DNA of 64,000 nucleotides from Streptomyces eurythermus (lineage in GTDB: Bacteria; Actinomycetota; Actinomycetes; Streptomycetales; Streptomycetaceae), in the NCBI RefSeq assembly GCF_014649115.1, contig NZ_BMSK01000018.1:136713-200712 (forward strand), in the 5' to 3' direction. The notes below the pieces were generated by a model that worked only from the letters and a program-made list of their open reading frames with translations, searched no databases and had not been told where the DNA came from. Shown here in pieces: positions 18,047 through 26,323 of the stretch. Positions within the stretch are counted from its first letter, which is position 1; every line of letters begins with the position of its first letter. Both the position numbers and the translations under genes were made by a program.

Positions 18047-19315
18047 ATGACCGACAGTCCCGCCCATCCGGCACCCCTCGCCGATCCGCACCTCGTCTAC
18101 GACCCCGTCGCCGCCGACGGACCCAAGGACGTGGTGATCCTCGGCTCCACCGGATCCATCGGCACCCAGGCCATCGACCTCGTGCTGCGCAACCCCGACC
18201 GCTTCCGGGTCACCGCCCTGTCCGCGAACGGCGGCCGGGTGGCCCTCCTCGCCGAGCAGGCCCACCGGCTGCGGGTGCGGACCGTGGCGGTCGCCCGCGA
18301 GGACGTCGTACCCGCGCTGCGCGAGGCGCTCGCCGCCGCGTACGGCACCGAGCCGCTGCCCGAGATCCTCGCCGGGCCCGACGCGGCCGCCCAGGTCGCC
18401 GCCTCCGACTGCCACACCGTCCTGAACGGCATCACCGGCTCCATCGGCCTCGCCCCGACCCTGGCCGCCCTGGAGGCGGGCCGCACCCTCGCGCTCGCCA
18501 ACAAGGAGTCGCTGATCGTCGGCGGCCCGCTGGTCACCGCGCTCGCCAAGCCCGGCCAGATCATCCCGGTGGACTCCGAGCACGCGGCCCTCTTCCAGGC
18601 CCTCGCCGCCGGCACCCGCGCCGATGTGCGCAAGCTCGTCGTCACCGCCTCCGGCGGCCCCTTCCGCGGCCGGACCAAGGCCGAGCTGGCCGGCGTCACC
18701 GTCCAGGACGCCCTCGCCCACCCCACCTGGGCGATGGGCCCGGTGATCACGGTGAACTCCGCGACGCTGGTCAACAAGGGGCTGGAGGTCATCGAGGCAC
18801 ACCTGCTGTACGACATCCCCTTCGACCGCATCGAGGTCGTCGTGCACCCCCAGTCGTACGTCCACTCGATGGTCGAGTTCACCGACGGCTCCACGATCGC
18901 CCAGGCGACGCCCCCCGACATGCGCGGGCCCATCGCCATCGGCCTCGGCTGGCCCGAACGCGTCCCCGACGCCGCGCCCGCCTTCGACTGGAGCAAGGCG
19001 TCCACCTGGGAATTCTTCCCGCTGGACAACGAGGCCTTCCCCTCCGTGAACCTCGCCCGGCACGTGGGGCGGCTCGCGGGCACGGCCCCGGCGGTGTTCA
19101 ATGCGGCCAACGAGGAGTGCGTCGCGGCCTTCCTGGACGGCGCGCTGCCCTTCAACGGGATCATGGAGACCGTCACCCGGGTGGTCGAGGAGCACGGCAC
19201 CCCGGCCACGGGAACCTCACTCACGGTGTCGGACGTCCTCGAAGCGGAGACCTGGGCCCGCGCCCGGGCCCGCGAACTCACAGCCACGACGGCGACCGCG
19301 GAGGCGCGTGCATGA
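18047..19315 (+). CDS. dxr: 1-deoxy-D-xylulose 5-phosphate reductoisomerase
   Basis: Second step of the MEP isoprenoid pathway: DXP to MEP using NADPH and a divalent metal. 422 aa. The nucleotide-binding motif GSTGSIGTQ lies near residue 30, the metal/substrate motif is PVDSEHAALFQ, and NKESL and NSATLVNKGLEV are conserved. Start is ATG 18047 directly after a G6 run; an upstream in-frame extension lacks a plausible ribosome binding site and is not used. It overlaps the site-2 protease gene by 4 bp (ATGA). The dxr-protease-ispG order is conserved across actinobacteria. Confidence 0.95.
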   Translation: MTDSPAHPAPLADPHLVYDPVAADGPKDVVILGSTGSIGTQAIDLVLRNPDRFRVTALSANGGRVALLAEQAHRLRVRTVAVAREDVVPALREALAAAYGTEPLPEILAGPDAAAQVAASDCHTVLNGITGSIGLAPTLAALEAGRTLALANKESLIVGGPLVTALAKPGQIIPVDSEHAALFQALAAGTRADVRKLVVTASGGPFRGRTKAELAGVTVQDALAHPTWAMGPVITVNSATLVNKGLEVIEAHLLYDIPFDRIEVVVHPQSYVHSMVEFTDGSTIAQATPPDMRGPIAIGLGWPERVPDAAPAFDWSKASTWEFFPLDNEAFPSVNLARHVGRLAGTAPAVFNAANEECVAAFLDGALPFNGIMETVTRVVEEHGTPATGTSLTVSDVLEAETWARARARELTATTATAEARA

Positions 19316-20616
19316 CGACCTTGATGTTCATCCTCGGCATAGTGGTCTTCGTGATCGGCCTGCTCGTCTCCATCGCCTGGCACGAGCTGGGACACCTGTC
19401 CACGGCCAAGCTCTTCGGCATCCGCGTGCCCCAGTACATGGTCGGCTTCGGCCCGACCATCTGGTCACGCAAGAAGGGCGAGACCGAGTACGGCATCAAG
19501 GCCATCCCGGCCGGCGGCTACATCCGCATGATCGGCATGTTCCCGCCCGACGACCAGGGCCGGGTCGCCGCCCGCTCCACCTCCCCGTGGCGCGGCATGA
19601 TCGAGGACGCCCGCTCGGCGGCCTTCGAGGAACTCCAGCCCGGCGACGAGACGCGCATGTTCTACACGCGCAAACCGTGGAAACGGGTCATCGTCATGTT
19701 CGCCGGGCCCTTCATGAACCTGGTCCTCGCGATCGGCCTGTTCTTCTCCGTGCTCATGGGCTTCGGCGTCCAGCAGCAGACCACCACCGTCTCCTCCGTC
19801 TCGCCCTGCGTCATCGCCCAGAGCGAGAACCGCGACACCTGCAAGAAGACCGACAAGCCGTCCCCGGCCCAGGCCGCCGGCATCCGCACCCGCGACAAGA
19901 TCGTCTCCTTCGACGGCAAGCCCACCAAGGACTGGGACACGCTCTCGGACCTCATCCGGGACAGCGCCGGCAAGGACGTGCCGATCGTCGTGGAGCGCGA
20001 CGGCGAGCGGCTGACCCTGCACGCCAGGATCGCCACCAACCTGGTCGCCAAGAAGGACTCCAACGGCGGCTACGTCCAGGGCAAGTACGTCGAAGCGGGC
20101 TTCCTCGGCTTCGGCGCCGCCACCGGCGTGGTCAAGATGGACTTCGACGACTCCGTGTCCTGGATGACCGACCGGGTCGGCGACGCCGTCGACTCCCTCG
20201 CCGCCCTGCCCGGCAAGATCCCCGCCCTGTGGGACGCCGCCTTCGGCGACGGCCCGCGCGAACCGGACTCCCCGGTCGGCATCGTCGGCGCCGCCCGCAT
20301 CACCGGCGACATCGCCACCCTGGACATCCCCGCCTCCCAGCAGGTGGCGATGTCCGTGATGATGCTCGGGATGTTCAACCTCTCCCTGTTCCTGTTCAAC
20401 ATGCTCCCGCTGCTCCCGCTGGACGGCGGGCACATCGCGGGCGCCCTGTGGGAGGCCCTCAGGCGGAACCTGGCCAGGGTGCTGCGCCGCCCCGACCCGG
20501 GGCCGTTCGACGTCGCCAAGCTGATGCCGGTGGCGTACGTGGTGGCCGGGATCTTCGTCTGCTTCACCGTCCTGGTGCTCATCGCGGACGTCGTCAACCC
20601 GGTGAAGATCTCCTAG
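19312..20616 (+). CDS. rseP: Site-2 zinc metalloprotease (RseP/Rip1 family)
   Basis: 434-aa integral membrane protease that cuts transmembrane segments of anti-sigma factors and similar substrates. The zinc motif HELGH (His24, Glu25, His28) is in the first membrane segment. A PDZ domain lies around residues 160-260 (QAAGIRTRDKIVSFDGKP), and the third zinc ligand is in LLPLDGGH near the C-terminus. Start ATG 19312 overlaps dxr by 4 bp. The mycobacterial orthologue Rip1 occupies the same place between dxr and ispG; its substrates here are unknown. Confidence 0.93.
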   Translation: MTTLMFILGIVVFVIGLLVSIAWHELGHLSTAKLFGIRVPQYMVGFGPTIWSRKKGETEYGIKAIPAGGYIRMIGMFPPDDQGRVAARSTSPWRGMIEDARSAAFEELQPGDETRMFYTRKPWKRVIVMFAGPFMNLVLAIGLFFSVLMGFGVQQQTTTVSSVSPCVIAQSENRDTCKKTDKPSPAQAAGIRTRDKIVSFDGKPTKDWDTLSDLIRDSAGKDVPIVVERDGERLTLHARIATNLVAKKDSNGGYVQGKYVEAGFLGFGAATGVVKMDFDDSVSWMTDRVGDAVDSLAALPGKIPALWDAAFGDGPREPDSPVGIVGAARITGDIATLDIPASQQVAMSVMMLGMFNLSLFLFNMLPLLPLDGGHIAGALWEALRRNLARVLRRPDPGPFDVAKLMPVAYVVAGIFVCFTVLVLIADVVNPVKIS

Positions 20617-20631
20617 CCACCCGGTGTTCAC

Positions 20632-20662
20632 GCGGCCCGGAACCCCCGGGGTTCCGGGCCGC
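20632..20662 (+). terminator. Perfect hairpin between protease gene and ispG
   Basis: GCGGCCCGGAACCCC and its exact complement are separated by one base, giving an extremely stable stem 15 bp after the protease stop. There is no T tract. It may terminate most dxr-rseP transcripts, with ispG then expressed from its own promoter in the following 120 bp. Confidence 0.6.
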
Positions 20663-20786
20663 GCGGGAGCGCGCCGGATTCACGGGTGTGATGTGTGGCG
20701 CGCGGCCCGGTGCCGTAATCTCGGACCCTGGAGCCCGCCGTTCACGGGACCCGGATCCTGAACCACGACTTGGGGTTGCACAGCAG

Positions 20787-21944
20787 ATGACTGCGATTTC
20801 TCTCGGCATGCCGTCCGTTCCGACCAAGCTCGCCGAGCGCCGGAAGAGCCGGCAGATCCAGGTCGGAAACGTGGCGGTCGGCGGGGACGCGCCGGTGTCG
20901 GTGCAGTCGATGACCACGACCCGTACGTCCGACATCGGTGCCACGCTCCAGCAGATCGCCGAGCTGACCGCCTCCGGCTGCCAGATCGTGCGGGTGGCGT
21001 GCCCCACGCAGGACGACGCGGACGCCCTGGCGACCATCGCGAAGAAGTCGCAGATCCCGGTCATCGCCGACATCCACTTCCAGCCCAAGTACGTGTTCGC
21101 CGCCATCGAGGCCGGCTGCGCCGCGGTCCGCGTCAACCCCGGCAACATCAAGCAGTTCGACGACAAGGTCAAGGAGATCGCCAAGGCCGCCAAGGACCAC
21201 GGCACCCCGATCCGGATCGGCGTCAACGCCGGCTCCCTGGACCGGCGCCTGCTCCAGAAGTACGGCAAGGCGACCCCCGAGGCGCTGGTCGAGTCCGCCC
21301 TGTGGGAGGCGTCCCTCTTCGAGGAGCACGACTTCCGGGACATCAAGATCTCCGTCAAGCACAACGACCCGGTCGTCATGATCGAGGCCTACCGCCAGCT
21401 CGCCGAGCAGTGCGACTACCCGCTGCACCTCGGCGTGACCGAGGCCGGCCCCGCCTTCCAGGGCACGATCAAGTCGGCGGTCGCCTTCGGCGCGCTGCTG
21501 TCGCAGGGCATCGGCGACACCATCCGCGTGTCGCTGAGCGCGCCGCCGGTGGAGGAGATCAAGGTCGGCATCCAGATCCTGGAGTCCCTGAACCTGCGCC
21601 AGCGCGGCCTGGAGATCGTCTCCTGCCCGTCCTGCGGCCGGGCCCAGGTGGACGTCTACAAGCTCGCCGAAGAGGTCACCGCGGGTCTGACCGGCATGGA
21701 GGTCCCGCTCCGCGTCGCCGTCATGGGCTGTGTCGTCAACGGCCCCGGCGAGGCCCGCGAGGCCGACCTCGGCGTGGCCTCCGGCAACGGCAAGGGCCAG
21801 ATCTTCGTCAAGGGCGAGGTCATCAAGACCGTCCCCGAGTCCAAGATCGTGGAAACCCTCATCGAGGAGGCCATGAAGCTGGCCGAGCAGATGGAGAAGG
21901 ACGGCGTGACCTCCGGCGAGCCGTCGGTGTCGGTCGCGGGCTGA
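20787..21944 (+). CDS. ispG: 4-hydroxy-3-methylbut-2-en-1-yl diphosphate synthase (flavodoxin)
   Basis: Iron-sulfur enzyme of the MEP pathway converting MEcPP to HMBPP. 385 aa. The N-terminal TIM barrel starts at RKSRQIQVGNVAVGG. The C-terminal 4Fe-4S domain shows SCPSCGRAQ and GCVVNGPGEA, supplying the three cluster Cys and the conserved Glu. Start is ATG 20787. The two-domain bacterial form is full length. It completes the dxr-rseP-ispG neighbourhood. Confidence 0.96.
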   Translation: MTAISLGMPSVPTKLAERRKSRQIQVGNVAVGGDAPVSVQSMTTTRTSDIGATLQQIAELTASGCQIVRVACPTQDDADALATIAKKSQIPVIADIHFQPKYVFAAIEAGCAAVRVNPGNIKQFDDKVKEIAKAAKDHGTPIRIGVNAGSLDRRLLQKYGKATPEALVESALWEASLFEEHDFRDIKISVKHNDPVVMIEAYRQLAEQCDYPLHLGVTEAGPAFQGTIKSAVAFGALLSQGIGDTIRVSLSAPPVEEIKVGIQILESLNLRQRGLEIVSCPSCGRAQVDVYKLAEEVTAGLTGMEVPLRVAVMGCVVNGPGEAREADLGVASGNGKGQIFVKGEVIKTVPESKIVETLIEEAMKLAEQMEKDGVTSGEPSVSVAG

Positions 21945-21960
21945 CCCTCGTACGTTCTGT

Positions 21961-21990
21961 GAGTCCCGTCACCGCTGGGTGGCGGGACTC
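21961..21990 (+). terminator. Terminator hairpin after ispG
   Basis: A 13-bp stem (GAGTCCCGTCACC with GGTGGCGGGACTC, one G-U pair) closes on a GCTG loop 16 bp after the ispG stop. No T tract follows, as is usual in high-GC actinobacteria. Confidence 0.7.
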
Positions 21991-22073
21991 GGCCATACCT
22001 CCACGCGCGGGCAGAACCGCTCGGTTCGCTCGACCTGACAGGTCGCATCGTCCGTCACGGAAAGAGCCGGCTC

Positions 22074-22394
22074 ATGGAATATTGGAAGGTCGACTGGCTT
22101 CACGACTTCGAGTCGGAACCGACAAGGATCTACGGTGAGATCGGTCATGACGGCTATGAGGTGCGCAAAGTGCAGCATTACCGGGATGGCCGAAGGCTGA
22201 AATCTGACGAATTCCACGAGTCTGCCGAGATCGGGCTGAGTGAAATCCCGGTAGGCGCTATCGGGGATGTGGCAGGTCAGCCTGAGTTCACCGCGTCTTC
22301 GATCACCCTGGAAGAGTTCGAACGAGCGTGGCGGGACGCTTCCTGGCCGCCCGGACCCCGGAATCCTTCAGGAAGTGCGATCCCGGAGACCTGA
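22074..22394 (+). CDS. DUF6881-like small protein
   Basis: 106-aa cytoplasmic protein. The pattern YWKVDWLHDFESEPTRIYGEIGHDGYEVRKV, followed by YRDGR and the late segment EFTASSITLEEFERAW, resembles the DUF6881 family; this is recognition by pattern, not a search. Start is ATG 22074 with GAAAGAG upstream. Codon use is less GC-biased than its neighbours, suggesting a later arrival between ispG and the acetyltransferase gene. Function unknown; similar small domains occur among immunity-type proteins, but no toxin is adjacent. Confidence 0.7.
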   Translation: MEYWKVDWLHDFESEPTRIYGEIGHDGYEVRKVQHYRDGRRLKSDEFHESAEIGLSEIPVGAIGDVAGQPEFTASSITLEEFERAWRDASWPPGPRNPSGSAIPET

Positions 22395-22495
22395 GGGGAG
22401 GCTTCCGCGCAGAAAGGGCCCCCCGCTCCGGGGCGCCGCACAAGCGCACGGGGTACAGTGCCGGGACCAGCAGAACCCCACCGTGAGGCCCCGTA

Positions 22496-23344
22496 GTGTT
22501 GACCCAGACCACCACCCGGGTCCTGGAACCGAACGACCTGGACGCGGCGCTCGCCGTGCTCGACCGTGAGCCGGTCGCCAATGCCTTCGTGACGTCCAGG
22601 GTCCGGGTCGCAGGACTGGACCCCTGGCGGCTCGGCGGCGAGATGTGGGGCTGGTACGAGGACGGCATGCTCACGTCCCTCTGCTACGCGGGCGCGAACC
22701 TCGTCCCCATCTGCGCCACCCCGCGCGCCGTGCGCGCCTTCGCCGACCGCGCCCGCCGGGCCGGCCGCCGCTGCTCCTCCATCGTCGGCCCCGCCGAGGC
22801 CACCGCAGAGCTGTGGCGGCTGCTGGAACCGCACTGGGGCCCGGCCCGCGACGTCCGCGCCCACCAGCCGCTGATGGTCACCGACCGCATGCCCGACGAC
22901 ATCGCCCCGGACCCCTACGTCCGCCGCGTCCGCAAGGACGAGATGGAAACGATCATGCCGGCGTGCGTGGCGATGTTCACCGAGGAGGTCGGCGTCTCCC
23001 CGCTGTCCGGCGACGGCGGCCTGCTCTACCAGGCCCGCGTCGCCGAACTCGTCGGCTCCGGCCGCTCCTTCGCCCGCGTCGACGAACACGGCCGGGTCGT
23101 GTTCAAGGCGGAGATCGGCGCCGCCACCCCGCAGGCCTGCCAGATCCAGGGCGTATGGGTGGCCCCCGAGTACCGGGGAAGGGGCCTGGCGGCCCCCGGC
23201 ATGGCCGCCGTGCTGCGCTACGCCCTCGCCGACTTCGCCCCCGTGGCGAGCCTCTACGTCAACGACTTCAACACCGCGGCGCGAAGGACGTACCGGCGGG
23301 TGGGGTTCGAAGAGGTCGGCGCCTTCATGAGTGTGCTCTTCTGA
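22496..23344 (+). CDS. GNAT acetyltransferase with N-terminal DUF4081-like domain
   Basis: 282-aa protein. The N-terminal half (TRVLEPNDLDAALAVLDREP, GEMWGWYEDG) resembles DUF4081, and the C-terminal half is a GNAT fold with the acetyl-CoA motif VAPEYRGRGLAAPGM and a YVNDFNTAARRTYRRVGF end. Start is GTG 22496. It is commonly found just after ispG in streptomycetes. Acceptor substrate unknown. Confidence 0.85.
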   Translation: MLTQTTTRVLEPNDLDAALAVLDREPVANAFVTSRVRVAGLDPWRLGGEMWGWYEDGMLTSLCYAGANLVPICATPRAVRAFADRARRAGRRCSSIVGPAEATAELWRLLEPHWGPARDVRAHQPLMVTDRMPDDIAPDPYVRRVRKDEMETIMPACVAMFTEEVGVSPLSGDGGLLYQARVAELVGSGRSFARVDEHGRVVFKAEIGAATPQACQIQGVWVAPEYRGRGLAAPGMAAVLRYALADFAPVASLYVNDFNTAARRTYRRVGFEEVGAFMSVLF

Positions 23345-23364
23345 CCGCCCTGTACGCTCCCCGC

Positions 23365-23895
23365 ATGGACCCAGAGATCGGCCCCCTGGACCTCACCGCC
23401 CACGTGGACGAGGCGTTGGCTGTCCAAGCCGTCGCCTTCGGCCTGGGCCCCGAGGAGGTCGCCGTACGCCGGCAGATCGTCCAGCGCCACATGCAGTACC
23501 AGGGCGCCCGGGCCTACGGCGCGACCGCCGGCGGCCGGCTCGTCGGCTTCGTGTACGGCATGCCCAACAGCCGCACCCACTGGTGGTCCACCGTCGTGGA
23601 GCCCTACCTGCGCGCGAACGGCAACGACTTCTGGCTGGACGACTCCTTCGTCATCACCGAACTGCACGTCCACCCCGACCACCAGAACCGCGGCCTCGGC
23701 CGGAAGCTGATCACCACCATCACCGACACCGCCGACGAACCCCGCTCGATCCTCTCCGCGATCGACACCGACAGCCCCGCCCGCGGCCTGTACCACTCCC
23801 TCGGCTACACCGACCTCGCCCGCCAGGTGCACTTCCCGAGCGCACCCCGCCCCTACGCCGTGATGGGCGCCCCGCTGCCGCTGCGCCGGCGTTAA
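23365..23895 (+). CDS. GNAT family N-acetyltransferase
   Basis: 176-aa single-domain acetyltransferase. The acetyl-CoA loop reads VHPDHQNRGLGRKLI, preceded by the beta-strand ITELHV, and the C-terminal part is ARGLYHSLGYTDL. Start is ATG 23365, 20 bp after the previous acetyltransferase, so the two are probably co-transcribed. Substrate unknown. Confidence 0.85.
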   Translation: MDPEIGPLDLTAHVDEALAVQAVAFGLGPEEVAVRRQIVQRHMQYQGARAYGATAGGRLVGFVYGMPNSRTHWWSTVVEPYLRANGNDFWLDDSFVITELHVHPDHQNRGLGRKLITTITDTADEPRSILSAIDTDSPARGLYHSLGYTDLARQVHFPSAPRPYAVMGAPLPLRRR

Positions 23896-23968
23896 CCGAT
23901 TTCCGCCGGTGCGGGCGGCCCGGATAACCTCCATGCCACCACCTTTACCCGGCAGGAGTACGAGAACC

Positions 23969-25672
23969 ATGGCCAAGGCACCGGTCCAGCGCATGTCCCA
24001 GTTGATGGCGAAGACGCTGCGCGACGACCCGGCGGACGCCGAGGTCCTCAGCCACAAGCTCCTCGTCCGCGCCGGCTACGTCCGCCGCACGGCGGCCGGC
24101 ATCTGGAGCTGGCTGCCCCTCGGCAAGAAGGTCCTCGCCAACGTCGAGCGCGTCGTCCGCGAGGAGATGGACGCCATCGGCGCCCAGGAGGTCACCCTCC
24201 CCGCCCTGCTGCCGCGCGAGCCCTACGAGGCGACCGGCCGCTGGGACGAGTACGGCCAGGAGCTGTTCCGGCTCAAGGACCGCAAGGGCGGCGACTACCT
24301 CCTCGGCCCCACCCACGAGGAGATCTTCACCCTCCTGGTCAAGGACCAGTGCACGTCCTACAAGGACCTGCCGGTGATCCTGTACCAGATCCAGACCAAG
24401 TTCCGCGACGAGGCCCGCCCCCGCGCCGGCATCCTGCGCGGCCGCGAGTTCCTGATGAAGGACTCGTACTCCTTCGACCTGGACGACGAGGGCCTCGGCG
24501 CCTCCTACGCCCTGCACCGCGAGGCCTACCAGCGGATCTTCGCCCGCCTCGGCCTCGACTACCGCATCTGCGCGGCCACCGCCGGCGCCATGGGCGGCTC
24601 CAAGTCCGAGGAGTTCCTCGCCCCGGCCGAGGCCGGCGAGGACACCTTCGCCGACTGCCCGAACTGTGACTTCGCCGCCAACACCGAGGCGATCACCTAC
24701 CAGCTCACGCCGGTCGACGGCTCCGCCGTGCCCGCGCTGGAGGAGATCCCCACCCCCGACACCCCGACCATCGAGACGCTGGCCGCCACGCTCGGCGTCC
24801 CCGCCTCCGCCACGCTGAAGAACCTGCTGGTCAAGGTGGACGGCGAGATCGTCGCCGTGGGCGTGCCCGGCGACCGCGAGGTGGACCTGGACAAGGTCGA
24901 GGCGCACTTCGCCCCGGCCGCCGTCGAGATGGTCACCGAGACCGACTTCGCCGCCCACCCCGAGCTGGTCCGCGGCTACGTCGGCCCGCAGGGCCTGGGC
25001 GAGAAGGTGAAGTACATCGCCGACCCGCGCGTCGCCCCCGGCACCGCCTGGATCACCGGCGCCAACAAGGAGCACACGCACGCGAAGAACGTCGTCGCCG
25101 GCCGTGACTTCGAGGTCGACGAGTACGTGGACGTCGTCGTGGTCCAGGACGGCGACCCCTGCCCGAAGTGCGGCACCGGCCTGAAGCTGGACCGCGCCAT
25201 CGAGATCGGCCACATCTTCCAGCTGGGCCGCAAGTACGCCGACGCCCTCAAGCTGGACGTCCTCGGCCAGAACGGCAAGCCGGTCCGCGTCACCATGGGC
25301 TCCTACGGCATCGGCGTCTCCCGCGCCGTCGCCGCGCTCGCCGAGCAGACCGCCGACGACAAGGGCCTGGTGTGGCCCAAGGAGGTCGCCCCGGCCGACG
25401 TGCACGTGGTCGCCGCCGGCAAGGCGCTCCAGACCGATCTGGCGCTGGACGTCGCCGGGAAGCTCGCCGACGCGGGCGTCCGCGTCCTGGTGGACGACCG
25501 GGCCGGGGTCTCCCCGGGCGTGAAGTTCACCGACTCCGAGCTGATCGGCATCCCCCAGATCCTGGTCGCCGGCCGCCGCGCCGCCGAGGGCGTCCTGGAA
25601 CTGAAGGACCGCAAGACCGGCGAACGCGAGGAACTCACGGTCGAGGAAGCCATCGCCCGCCTGACGGCCTGA
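23969..25672 (+). CDS. proS: Prolyl-tRNA synthetase
   Basis: Class II aminoacyl-tRNA synthetase charging tRNA-Pro, 567 aa, bacterial type. Motif 1 is in the N-terminal third, motif 2 in KFRDEARPRAGILRGREFLMKDSYSF, and motif 3 in GSYGIGVSRAV. A YbaK-like editing domain is inserted around residues 225-385 (LGVPASATLKNLLVKVDGEIVA), and the anticodon-binding domain is C-terminal. Start is ATG 23969, with AGGAG about 10 nt upstream; an upstream in-frame ATG lacks this. A hairpin terminator follows. Confidence 0.96.
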   Translation: MAKAPVQRMSQLMAKTLRDDPADAEVLSHKLLVRAGYVRRTAAGIWSWLPLGKKVLANVERVVREEMDAIGAQEVTLPALLPREPYEATGRWDEYGQELFRLKDRKGGDYLLGPTHEEIFTLLVKDQCTSYKDLPVILYQIQTKFRDEARPRAGILRGREFLMKDSYSFDLDDEGLGASYALHREAYQRIFARLGLDYRICAATAGAMGGSKSEEFLAPAEAGEDTFADCPNCDFAANTEAITYQLTPVDGSAVPALEEIPTPDTPTIETLAATLGVPASATLKNLLVKVDGEIVAVGVPGDREVDLDKVEAHFAPAAVEMVTETDFAAHPELVRGYVGPQGLGEKVKYIADPRVAPGTAWITGANKEHTHAKNVVAGRDFEVDEYVDVVVVQDGDPCPKCGTGLKLDRAIEIGHIFQLGRKYADALKLDVLGQNGKPVRVTMGSYGIGVSRAVAALAEQTADDKGLVWPKEVAPADVHVVAAGKALQTDLALDVAGKLADAGVRVLVDDRAGVSPGVKFTDSELIGIPQILVAGRRAAEGVLELKDRKTGEREELTVEEAIARLTA

Positions 25673-25707
25673 CCCCCGGCCCACCGCTGGTCGCCTGGCC
25701 TACCGAC

Positions 25708-25737
25708 GACGCCCTCGGGGACTTCCCCGGGGGCGTC
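25708..25737 (+). terminator. Terminator hairpin after proS
   Basis: GACGCCCTCGGGGA pairs with TCCCCGGGGGCGTC (one G-U pair) 35 bp after the proS stop, giving a 14-bp GC-rich stem with a very short loop. Confidence 0.7.
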
Positions 25738-26323
25738 GCCACGCTCGGCCGCCGCACCGGCCGGCAGCCGGCCGGCCGTGTCTCGGGGCAGCCGCCCCTC
25801 CGGCCGACCGCCGCTACGGCCCGCCGCCGCTACGGCCCGCCGCCGCTGCGGCCAGTCGTCCTACGGTCGGTCGTGTCTCGGGACAGTCGTTGCTGCGGTT
25901 GGCCGCAGCCATCGCCCGTCGCTGCTGCGCCCAGTCGTCCTACGGTGGCCGCCGCTCCGGTCGGTAGTCGCCATAGCGGGCCGCCGTCACGGCCCGCCGC
26001 CGCTGCGGCCAGTCGTCCCACGGTCGGTCGTGTCTCGGGGCAGTCGTTGCTGCGGTCGGTCGTCGCACAGCCGGTCGCCGCCACGGCCCGTCGCCGCTGC
26101 GGCCAGTCGTCGCAACAGCCGGCCGCCGCTAACGGTCAGTCGTCCTACGGTCGGCCATTTCTCCGGGCAGCCGTTGCCGCCGTCGGTGGTGGCTACGGCC
26201 GGTCGCCTCTCCGGGGAGCCGTCGTCGCGGTCGGCCGTCGCTCCGGGCTGCCGCCGCTGCGGACAGTCGGGCCACGGTCCGTCGTCACTCAGGCCGGCCG
26301 GGGCTACGTCCCATCGGCCCTCG
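25738..26323. other. Non-coding low-complexity tract between convergent genes
   Basis: About 590 bp without a convincing gene. It is built from degenerate short elements such as GCCGCCGCTGCGG, CAGTCGTC and TACGGTCGGTCG that recur at irregular spacing, and open frames through it have no domain-like composition. It separates the end of proS from the end of the minus-strand phosphotransferase-like gene. Confidence 0.6.
25833..26059. repeat. 70-bp direct repeat pair, 157-bp period
   Basis: The copies at 25833-25902 and 25990-26059 agree at 67 of 70 positions by direct comparison. The three differences are T/C, A/G and T/C transitions. Shorter partial copies surround them. This looks like a recent segmental duplication inside a decaying, repetitive intergenic tract. 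Confidence 0.8.

Noticed and set aside
22277..23089. Minus-strand frame over the GNAT gene
   Set aside because: The plus-strand frame has the acetyl-CoA motif; this is its complement.
25833..26059. CRISPR-like array
   Set aside because: Only two long near-identical copies, 87 bp apart, without uniform short repeats or spacers and without cas genes.
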